A stretch of 8,155 nucleotides of DNA, taken from positions 1 through 8,155 of the forward strand of contig JAITTA010000272.1 in the NCBI GenBank assembly GCA_031287395.1. The letters run 5' to 3'. Below the pieces are notes generated by a model that made no database searches, was not told the DNA's origin, and was given only the letters and a program-made list of their open reading frames with translations. The position numbers and the translations under genes were made by a program. The DNA comes from Dysgonamonadaceae bacterium (GTDB lineage Bacteria > Bacteroidota > Bacteroidia > Bacteroidales > Azobacteroidaceae). How positions within the stretch are numbered: the stretch's first letter is position 1; each line of letters opens with the position of its first letter. Shown here one piece after another: positions 1-7,900 of this stretch.

Positions 1-1623
1 CGGTGTTACTTTATAATAGTTGGCGGCATAGGCATGCCCTGTATTCCATCCGGGTTTGCTTACATAGTTTATCATATCCGTCATTTTCGAATAAAATTCT
101 CCCCAACGGATGAGATCCCATCGGCGCAAGGCTTCAAAACACAATTCCATTGCACGTTCGTCTTTCAGGGCTTCCCGGAACTCGTCCTTGCTTAATCCCG
201 ACAGAGGCGTGATTTTTGCTCTTTCTCGTACTTTGTTGATACATTCGTATGCCAGTGCGGTAGGACCATTGATTTCATTTTCTGCTTCGGCTAACATCAG
301 CAGTACGTCGCTGTAACGCAAAATAGGGAAATTGATCGGCGTATAATTTTTGTTCTTGGGAGTTACCGCTTCCAGTTCACGACGGTATTTGGCTGCACAA
401 CGGGTTTTGTTTACACTTTGTGCCGGCGTGTAGTCCGTACAGGGCATTCCTTCTACCGACGTAAGTCCTTCCGGCCTTTTTCCTTCAAAGTAGATACGGC
501 CGGTTACTTCTTTCTCTCCTGCTGTGGCATATGCATATTCGTAGGGTGCGATATTCCAGTCACCTCGTTCGGTATCACCTTGTTTTTCATATAGTTCGTA
601 TAATTTTAACGAAGCATAAGCAAAACGGTAGCTATAACCGGGATTTTTCATGCCCGTATAATTCTTGTAAGTATTTGAGGCGGAATAATCGTTTGTACTT
701 CCGAAACCTAATGTGTTACCGATTCTTCCGGCCGAATAATTTGCCGATATAATGCGGTTTCCGGCTTCTTCCACTTCCCAAAGGCTTTCCCGGATGCCGG
801 TACTGTTATACCGGTCGGAACAAATATCGATGAATACTTGGTTGTATGAATTGGCAAGGTCATGCAAGTTACTTGATTTTACTTGTTCCGCCCAGTTTTT
901 TGCCTCTTCGAAATATTTTTGTGAGTTATCGTCGCCGGCTTTGTTATCTCTGTAGTGTTCACCTGCTCTGAACAGGTAGATACGTGCCAATATACCCTGC
1001 GCTACGGATTGGGTTACGGTTCCTGTCTGGGTTTGCGTGTCCGCTTTAGGTAAATCCGGAATAGCGCTTTTGATATCTTCTGTTATCCGGTCGTAAATCG
1101 TTTGCTTATCCGTACGGGGAATGCTTAATCCTTCCACGCTCTGGGCGGATGTCAGGCGCAAAGGAACGTCTCCCCAGCCTTGTACCAGATTGAAGTAGTA
1201 GAATGAACGTAAAAAGAGCGCTTCGGCCTTTGCCTTGTTTCTTACTTTTGGGCTTATTTCCGGATTTTTATCTGCGTTCTCCAGAAGCATGTTTGCCCTG
1301 TTGATGCCATCATACAGTATACGCCAGTAAGTCATTATCTCGGGGTTCGCACTGTTGGCGTTTGCACAAATAATGCCGTTTGTAGGCGAAGAACGTTGAT
1401 AGAATGTAAGGTCATCGCCACCGGCGATATTCAGAGGATAATTATTGCCGTAAAAAAACTCCTGCATAAGCGGATTGTAGACACCGATCAGGAACGTATT
1501 CAGTTCGGTTTCGTTGTTGAAATAAGTTTCGGGCGTTAATTCAAACGGCTCCTTGTCCAGAAAATCACATGAAACAAACCCTATACTTAATAATGATAAT
1601 ATAATATATTTTATAGTTTTCAT
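1..1623 (-). CDS. SusD/RagB-family nutrient-binding outer-membrane lipoprotein (C-terminus cut by window edge)
   Basis: This is the glycan-binding partner that sits as a lid on the SusC transporter at the cell surface. The frame is open from the ATG at 1623-1621 to base 1, giving 541 codons with no stop; family members usually run about 500-650 residues, so probably only a few dozen C-terminal residues are missing. The N-terminus (MKTIKYIILSLLSIGFVSC) is a lipoprotein signal peptide with a relaxed lipobox, predicted lipidated Cys19, followed by DFLDKEP, a typical SusD mature start. The N-terminal SusD-like region contains FLRSFYYFNLVQGWGDVPL at roughly residues 130-155, a hallmark TPR-like helix of the family. 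The C-terminal SusD_RagB region contains ERAMELCFEALRRWDLIRWG from residue 489 and ends at ...ANYYKVTP. It lies 19 bp after susC and is presumably cotranscribed with it. Family assignment is very secure; the ligand is unknown. Confidence 0.96.
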   Translation of the reverse strand, partial: MKTIKYIILSLLSIGFVSCDFLDKEPFELTPETYFNNETELNTFLIGVYNPLMQEFFYGNNYPLNIAGGDDLTFYQRSSPTNGIICANANSANPEIMTYWRILYDGINRANMLLENADKNPEISPKVRNKAKAEALFLRSFYYFNLVQGWGDVPLRLTSAQSVEGLSIPRTDKQTIYDRITEDIKSAIPDLPKADTQTQTGTVTQSVAQGILARIYLFRAGEHYRDNKAGDDNSQKYFEEAKNWAEQVKSSNLHDLANSYNQVFIDICSDRYNSTGIRESLWEVEEAGNRIISANYSAGRIGNTLGFGSTNDYSASNTYKNYTGMKNPGYSYRFAYASLKLYELYEKQGDTERGDWNIAPYEYAYATAGEKEVTGRIYFEGKRPEGLTSVEGMPCTDYTPAQSVNKTRCAAKYRRELEAVTPKNKNYTPINFPILRYSDVLLMLAEAENEINGPTALAYECINKVRERAKITPLSGLSKDEFREALKDERAMELCFEALRRWDLIRWGEFYSKMTDMINYVSKPGWNTGHAYAANYYKVTP

Positions 1624-1642
1624 ATACCGAGTTGATTAATGA
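1624..1642 (-). promoter_or_regulatory. susC-susD junction and translation start region lacking a Shine-Dalgarno
   Basis: The 19 bases between the susC stop (TAA, 1645-1643) and the susD ATG contain no AGGAGG-like sequence, no terminator and no -7 box. The first dozen susD codons are almost entirely A and T (for example AAA ACT ATA AAA TAT). This fits the known Bacteroidetes pattern, where initiation relies on unstructured AT-rich mRNA rather than Shine-Dalgarno pairing, and it supports cotranscription of the two genes. That the start depends on low structure is inference. Confidence 0.6.
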
Positions 1643-4600
1643 TTAAAAATTAAGATTTATACCGAATGTAAGCGAAGCGGATCTTGGATAAGCAGAGAAA
1701 TCAAGTCCCGGAGTCAGAGCGCTGTTTCTGATAGATACCTCAGGATCATAACCCGAATAATTGGTAAACGTGATCAGGTTTTGAGCCGCAACATACACAT
1801 GCGCCTTGCTTATATGCATATTCTTCAATACATTGGAGGGTAGGGTATATCCGAATGAAAGCGTTTTAAGTCTCAAGTATGATCCGTCTTCAATTACGCG
1901 TGACGAGAATACGAGGTTTGAAGACGATGTATTTACTCTCGGAATATTGCTGTCCGGATTGTCGAATGTCCAGCGATCGGCATATGAGGCAAACTGATTC
2001 AGATCTTTTTTCTTGTTGAATCCGTTTTCAAACATCAGGCGGTTGGCGTTCAATATATTGTTTCCGTAACTCCATTGGAAGAAAATGCCGAGGTCGAATC
2101 CCTTGTATTCAAAATTGTTTGTTATCCCGCCGATGTGTTTGGGTTCTCCCCGGCCGATGATGCTGCGGTCGTTGGAATCGATCACCCCGTCGTTGTTGAT
2201 ATCCCTGTATTTGGGATATCCCGGTTGGGTGTTTACTTCTGACGAATAATGCGGTATTCCGGGTTTTAACACATAGTTTCCGCCGATAAAATCGAATTCG
2301 TCCGTTTTGTAGGTTCCTTCGTAGACGTATCCGTACATCATGCCGATCGGCAACCCTACTTTAGCGATGTAGCTCGGGGTTGCATTGAAATTTTGGTCGA
2401 AGGTTGCAATAGTGGTTTTGGATTCGACACCCTCTGCAAGATCTAAGACTTTGTTTCTGTTGAACGAAATATTAAAATTAGTAGACCATTTGAAATCTTT
2501 ACGATTGATATTTGTTGTATTGATAGTGAATTCAAAACCACGGTTTCTTACTTTACCGATGTTTCTCATTGCTCCTGCATAACCGGACGACAGTGTTAAT
2601 TCGGTGAAGAACAAGAGGTCGGAAGTCACTTTGTTATACCAGTCGGCAGTGATATTGATGCGTTCTTTCAGCAAGGTCAGATCGAATCCGATATTGGTCT
2701 GGGTGGTTGTTTCCCACTTCAGGTTTTTATTCGGCAGGTTACGAGGTACAACCCCTACGGAATTGGCGTTATTATCGATCGGATATACACCGTGTGCAAT
2801 ACCGCTTGAAGTTGTGTAATTCCCATCCGTAGCGCGAAGCATATCCAACAGAGCGTATCTGTCGTACGGGCCTATGCGGTTATTCCCTGTTTCTCCCCAT
2901 CCGAAACGGAATTTACCGGATGAGACAGTCTTTTTTAATTCTTCAAAAAATGATTCTTCGGAGAAAGCCCATGCTATCGATGTGGAAGGGAAATAACCCC
3001 AGCGGTTATTTTCATCGAATTTTGAAGAGCCGTCGGCGCGCATCGATCCTGTAAAATAGTATTTGGAAGCATAATTATAGTTTACACGTCCGAGATAAGA
3101 GAAGAGGGCTTCTTCTTGTTGCAGAGAAGATGAGTTTCCGAATTGTCCTTGTTTCATACCGGTCATGCCCAGCGATTCGAAAGGGATCTGGTTCATTGTT
3201 TCGCTATTGTATTTATATTGCGATTCCTGAAGGGTTATACCGGCAACAGCGCTGATATTGTGTTTTTTATCTATTGTCTTATTGTAGGAAACCGTGTTCT
3301 CATTCAACCAAGTCATTCTCTCCGAAACGGCCAGTGTTGCATTTACACCGCTGGTAGAACCCGGATAGCCGTAGCGGGTTTTCGAGTTGTTGAATGTTTC
3401 GTTTCGTCTGTTGTCTGTAATGTATCCACCTGATATTTTCAGGCGGATACCTTTGGCAAATTCATATTCTGCGAAGCCGTTGAACTGGAGGTAGGTGATG
3501 AAATTTTTACGGTAACTGTTTTGCAAATCCATGATAGGGTTAAACCGATAATCATTCAGCGTTTCGATACCTTCGTCCCGGATATTATTTATCAGGCTGT
3601 TCAGTTCTACGTTTGGTTGGGTAACAGGACGATATCCCCATACACTATAGAAAAGGTTATTCATACCCGAGTATGACGATTGCGACGGACTGGCGCCCGT
3701 GGATACCGACTTATTATAATTCACGGAAAAGTTAGTATTCAGTTTACTTTTTTTGACATTGAAGCCTAGCCGGCCCTGCATCTTATTATAATTGGAATGA
3801 AGAACTATTCCATCCTGGTCAAAATAAGAAAACGAGGCGTTATAACGGGCTTCGGTAGTACCTCCTGTAAGCGATAGATTGTGGCTTTGCTGCCATGCAT
3901 CCCGGAATATCATATCCTGCCAGTCGTATTGAGGTACATTCCGGTAATCGTCCAGGGTATATGTTTTACCGTTATGTGTCTGGAAATAACCGAAATCACC
4001 GATCATATCGGCTGTCGTATATATTTCGGATTGCAATCTGACAAATTCGTAGGCATCCATCAGTTTGATTTTGTTGGATATCCGGCTGACTCCGGCATTG
4101 AAGTCATAACTGACCTGAGGTGCTCCTACCTTTCCTTTTTTAGTGGTGATCATTACGACCCCGTTGGCTCCGCGCGCTCCGTAAATCGCTGTGGCGGATG
4201 CATCTTTCAGGACATCCAGCGATTCAATGTCGTTCGGATTAATGGAAGCGCCTACGGCAGGGTCTTCAATAGGAAAGCCGTCTATTACATAGAGCGGTGA
4301 ATTTTCCTGGGTCAGGGAATTGTTTCCACGGATTACGATGTTCATCACTCCTCCCGGGATACCTTCTCCGGAAGATACTTGTACGCCGGCCAGGCGTCCG
4401 GCCAATGCCTGATCGAAACTCGGCACGGGCGCTTTCAGCATGTCGTCGAGATTGGCTTTTCCTACCGATCCCGTCAGGTCGCGTCTGCGCACATCCTGGT
4501 ATCCGATTACTACGATTTCGTCCAGATATTTGGAATCTTCCTTCATTACAACGATCATAGGCTTGGAAGGATCTACTTTCATTTCCGCGGCCGAGTATCC

Positions 4601-4852
4601 TATGTATGTAAAGACCAATATATCTTCCGGTTTGGATACCGTAATGCCGAACTTACCATCGACATCAGTCAATACCACGTTTTTTTCGTTGTTTTTTATT
4701 TTAACCGTTACACCAATAAGGGCTTCTCCGGTTTCGTCCGCAACGGTTCCCCGGATATACATGGCGTTTTGTGCATTCGCCTGAACTGCAAAAATAAGAC
4801 TTAGGATAAAGATCCATAAGCATCCGGCAAATCTGTGTTTTTGTTTTTCCAT
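1643..4852 (-). CDS. SusC/RagA-family TonB-linked outer-membrane transporter
   Basis: Complete protein of 1069 residues, normal for SusC proteins. It forms the outer-membrane beta-barrel that imports oligosaccharides with energy from TonB-ExbBD. Residues 1-27 are a signal peptide (hydrophobic LWIFILSLIFAV, then ANA before the predicted cut ahead of QN). Residues about 32-108 are a carboxypeptidase-regulatory-like (CarboxypepD_reg) domain starting IRGTVADETGEALIGVTV. The TonB-box-like DEIVVIGY is at 111-118, followed by the family motif LTGSV. The plug domain spans about 123-240 and includes the signature LKDASATAIYGARGANGVV (215-233). The rest is the barrel, closing with a typical final strand ending in Phe (ASLTFGINLNF). 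An EF-hand-like loop, DINNDGVIDSND, lies at 884-895. There is no N-terminal STN (secretin/TonB short N-terminal) domain, so anti-sigma/ECF signalling is unlikely and control by the adjacent HTCS is more plausible. The start is set by the signal peptide immediately following the ATG. Substrate unknown. Confidence 0.98.
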   Translation of the reverse strand: MEKQKHRFAGCLWIFILSLIFAVQANAQNAMYIRGTVADETGEALIGVTVKIKNNEKNVVLTDVDGKFGITVSKPEDILVFTYIGYSAAEMKVDPSKPMIVVMKEDSKYLDEIVVIGYQDVRRRDLTGSVGKANLDDMLKAPVPSFDQALAGRLAGVQVSSGEGIPGGVMNIVIRGNNSLTQENSPLYVIDGFPIEDPAVGASINPNDIESLDVLKDASATAIYGARGANGVVMITTKKGKVGAPQVSYDFNAGVSRISNKIKLMDAYEFVRLQSEIYTTADMIGDFGYFQTHNGKTYTLDDYRNVPQYDWQDMIFRDAWQQSHNLSLTGGTTEARYNASFSYFDQDGIVLHSNYNKMQGRLGFNVKKSKLNTNFSVNYNKSVSTGASPSQSSYSGMNNLFYSVWGYRPVTQPNVELNSLINNIRDEGIETLNDYRFNPIMDLQNSYRKNFITYLQFNGFAEYEFAKGIRLKISGGYITDNRRNETFNNSKTRYGYPGSTSGVNATLAVSERMTWLNENTVSYNKTIDKKHNISAVAGITLQESQYKYNSETMNQIPFESLGMTGMKQGQFGNSSSLQQEEALFSYLGRVNYNYASKYYFTGSMRADGSSKFDENNRWGYFPSTSIAWAFSEESFFEELKKTVSSGKFRFGWGETGNNRIGPYDRYALLDMLRATDGNYTTSSGIAHGVYPIDNNANSVGVVPRNLPNKNLKWETTTQTNIGFDLTLLKERINITADWYNKVTSDLLFFTELTLSSGYAGAMRNIGKVRNRGFEFTINTTNINRKDFKWSTNFNISFNRNKVLDLAEGVESKTTIATFDQNFNATPSYIAKVGLPIGMMYGYVYEGTYKTDEFDFIGGNYVLKPGIPHYSSEVNTQPGYPKYRDINNDGVIDSNDRSIIGRGEPKHIGGITNNFEYKGFDLGIFFQWSYGNNILNANRLMFENGFNKKKDLNQFASYADRWTFDNPDSNIPRVNTSSSNLVFSSRVIEDGSYLRLKTLSFGYTLPSNVLKNMHISKAHVYVAAQNLITFTNYSGYDPEVSIRNSALTPGLDFSAYPRSASLTFGINLNF

Positions 4853-4890
4853 AGATTTTTTACATTATTAATTTAGAGTCAAAAATTTTT
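4853..4890 (-). promoter_or_regulatory. Predicted 5' leader of the susCD transcript
   Basis: If transcription begins about 7 bases after the centre of the -7 box, the leader is roughly 37-40 bases. It is strongly AT-rich and has no Shine-Dalgarno-like purine run. It contains an ATG directly followed by TAA (4865-4860), seven bases before the real susC ATG. The leader boundaries are inferred from the promoter call, not observed. Confidence 0.4.
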
Positions 4891-4892
4891 GA
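4879..4892. repeat. Perfect 14-bp palindrome at the predicted transcription start
   Basis: TCAAAAATTTTTGA is exactly self-complementary. It begins two bases after the -7 box and overlaps the predicted start point. It has no loop and no GC stem, so it does not look like an intrinsic terminator. It could be a protein site, a bent A-tract/T-tract element, or chance in an AT-rich spacer. Confidence 0.45.
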
Positions 4893-4894
4893 TG

Positions 4895-4902
4895 CAAATA
4901 TA
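4895..4902 (-). promoter_or_regulatory. Bacteroidetes -7 promoter element of susC
   Basis: TATATTTG on the minus strand matches the Bacteroides primary-sigma -7 consensus TAnnTTTG at all six fixed positions, 42 bases upstream of the susC ATG. The best -33 match at the expected 19-base spacing is ATCG (4925-4922), only two of four bases of TTTG. A strong -7 with a weak -33 is what an activator-dependent promoter would look like. The consensus is established; its use here is inference. Confidence 0.65.
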
Positions 4903-4923
4903 GACCCTCGCTGTAAAAAGACG

Positions 4924-4960
4924 ATTGTAGAATTGTACATATAAAATGCGATTTTGTACA
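4924..4960 (-). promoter_or_regulatory. Candidate HTCS (AraC-type) tandem operator upstream of susC
   Basis: On the minus strand TGTACAA occurs at 4960-4954 and again at 4939-4933, exactly 21 bases apart. The match continues after five unlike bases with CAnT (4948-4945 and 4927-4924), so both copies fit TGTACAA-N5-CA-N-T. The 21-bp period equals two helical turns and is the spacing of the araI1/araI2 half-sites bound by AraC, whose C-terminal fold the adjacent HTCS shares. The second copy reaches the -33 region, as expected for an activator contacting RNA polymerase. Binding by this HTCS is inferred from position and geometry only. Confidence 0.45.
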
Positions 4961-4981
4961 AGCTGTTTTATAACATATTAA

Positions 4982-7900
4982 TTATTCTCCCGTACGATAT
5001 GTCAACGGAGTTATGTGGTAAGTTTCTTTGAAACACTTGCCGAAATATCCCGGAGATGTAAATCCTGTGATGTCCGATATTTCCGAGATTCTTAATTCGG
5101 GATTATTTTTAAGTAGGAAAGCAGCTTTTTTCAATTTTACGGTCAGGATGAATTTATTAGGAGTTTGACCCGTAATTGCCTTTATTTTCATGTATGTATT
5201 TGTCCTGGCGATACCGAGTTTATCTGTCAGTGTATCGATATTGAAACCGGGATTGCTCATGTTTTCTTCAATAACAGTCATCACTTTGTCCATAAAGTCT
5301 TTGTCGAGTTTATTCGTTGCGAGCATCAACGGGGTTATCTGAGGTTGCCTGCTGAACTTTTCCTGTAGGATAACCCTGCTATTGACGAGATTGTTACAAC
5401 GGGATATCAGGATATTGATATTGAATGGCTTTGTGACATAGTCGTCCGCTCCGTTCTGCAGACCTTCTATTGTGTGTTCGATGGCAGTTCTGGCAGTCAG
5501 CAACACTACGGGGATATGGCAGGTTTCGATGTTTGTTTTCATTTGCCTGCATAATTCCAGTCCCGACATTTTCGGCATTAAAACATCGCTTAACAGGATG
5601 TCCGGCATTTCTTTCTTAACCGTTTCGAGTCCCTCTTCCCCGTCGATTGCAGAATAAATTGTATAGAACGGTTCAAAAACCTCGATAAGCATTTTCCGAA
5701 GGGAATCGTTATCTTCCACGATTAGCATTTTTGCACCTTCCACGGAAGGATATAAGGTTGGATCCGGAGATTGTTCTTCCGGTTCCGGCATAAAAAGTTC
5801 GCTCCTTTCAATGTATTCTTGATGTCTGGAGAACTGATCTTCATTAAAATGATCTTTTCCCAATTTCAGGGAAACCGTAAATCTAGTACCTTTCCCTTTT
5901 TCACTTTCCACCATAACGGAACCGTGATGAAGCTCTATGATTCCTTTTGCAAGAGCCAGTCCGATACCTGTTCCGGAAGAAGCGTCATTCGTCTGGTAAA
6001 ACCGGTTGAATATTTTATCCAGGTCTTTCGGATCAATGCCGTCGCCTGTATCTTCTACTTCGAATACCGCATAATTTCCTGATTTTCTTATCGTTATTGT
6101 GATTGTGCCGTCAGGTCGGGTATGCTTAAAAGCATTTGAGATAAGATTATTGACTACCTTTTGTAATTGGTTGGTATCGTACCATACAATTATATCGTCA
6201 ATTTCTTTTTTTAATATGAAATTCACCTGCCTTGTAATGGCATATTCCTGAAAAAGCAGGTAGTTTTCACTGAGAAAACCGACGATATTCTGTTCCGAAA
6301 CTTTTATCGTCATGTGTCCCTGTTCCTGTTTCCTGAAATCGAGCAATTCGGTAATAAGTCCCTTCATCTGAAGGCTGTTTTTGTATATCGATAGCAGTTT
6401 GTTATACACTTTCGGTGTAAACGGTTCGATCTGCATCAGCATTTCCATTTGGCCTGTAATAAGAGTCAAAGGAGTTCGGAATTCGTGTGAAATATTGGTA
6501 AAGAACCGCAGTTTCGACTGATTCAGTTCCTCCACATCTTGTATGTGTTTTTGTTCGTATTTCAAGGATTCCTGTAATTTGATGCGGCTCTTATAGGATC
6601 TGATAATAAAATAAAGGATGATGATTCCCAGCATAAAATAGAGCAGGTAGGCATATCCCGTTTTATAAAACGGAGGCAATACTTGTATATTCAGGCGTGT
6701 TTCCGGAGTATTTTCCTGTCCGGGTTCTCCGGCTTTAATTATCAAAGTATAATTTCCGGGATTAAGATTCGTATAGGTAATGACAGGCAACTCATTTGTA
6801 TTCACCCAGTCCTGGGAGAACCCTTCAAGTTTATACATTATTTTATCCTTGTTAGCCGGAATGTAGTTGGTAGTTGCAAATTCTATTCCGAACACCGTAT
6901 AAATACTTTTTAATATTATATTTGGACTGAGATAAAGAGCTTTGTGTAAGATTCCCGTTTGGTCGTTTACCGAAACAGGCTTATTATTCACAGTAAGTAT
7001 ATAAGGTATTACATTGTATTCTTTTTTGGAAAAATTGAGATCTTTTTCATAAAAAGAGACCATTCCCTGCACTCCTCCCAGAAACACTTCGCCATCGTTT
7101 GTCAGGTATAGAGCGTTTTCATTGATGGATGATAAGGGGAATCCGTTTTCTATGTTGTAATTATAGAAGTTTTTCCGGGAATAGTTAAACCGGCTGAATC
7201 CTTGGTTGGTTATAACCAGTAATTGACCGTATCTGGATTCACAGACTTTGTAGATACAGTCGCTGAGGATACCGTTTTTTTGAGAGTCGAAATTGGAAAA
7301 TTGTTTTGTATCGTAGTCAAACAGGTCGAGACCGCTACCGGATGTCGATATCCACAAGTTATAATAATGATCCTGCGCTATGTTGTTGACATTATTGTTG
7401 CTTATGCTGTGAGAGTTTGCCGGATCGTGTTTGTAGTTCACCAGTTCGCCGGTATCCATGTTGTATGAAAATAAGCCGGCGCCGGTAGCGGCAATCCAAA
7501 GCGTCCCGTGATAGTCGAAAAACAGGTCTGCAACAGTCCTGATAGCACTCCCGTTGTTTGAATCTCTGAACATCCTCCTGCCTTTTCCTGTTGAAGGGGA
7601 GAAGAGATATACTCCATCATCTGTGGCAAGAATCAGATCGTTTTTGTAAGGTACGATATCCAGGATTATATTCGATTGCAGGGCTGTCGTATCGTTCGGA
7701 TTTGCTTTATAATGTGTGAATCGATCCGTACGGAGATCGAGTTTGTTGAGTCCTCCCAGATGAGTCCCCAGCCATATAATCTTGTTTTCCGAATCATAAT
7801 AAATGGATTTCACATTGTTATGGGATATGCTGTTTCTTTCTTCGTCGTGCCGGTACCATTTGAATGTTTTTGTTTTACGGTTGTAAACATTGACGCCTCC

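Noticed and set aside
110..955. Short plus-strand open frames opposite susD (67-73 codons)
   Set aside because: They are antisense to continuous SusD coding that matches the family from the signal peptide through the C-terminal motifs.
3881..4804. Overlapping plus-strand open frames (up to 141 codons) opposite the susC N-terminal half
   Set aside because: Three of them overlap each other in different frames and all are antisense to conserved plug-domain coding. No recognisable protein, promoter or start context.
4903..4981. Intrinsic terminator after the HTCS gene
   Set aside because: No GC-rich stem followed by a T-run was found on the minus strand. The inverted AAAAT/ATTTT arms around CGC (4952-4943) are too weak to terminate and fall inside the candidate operator.
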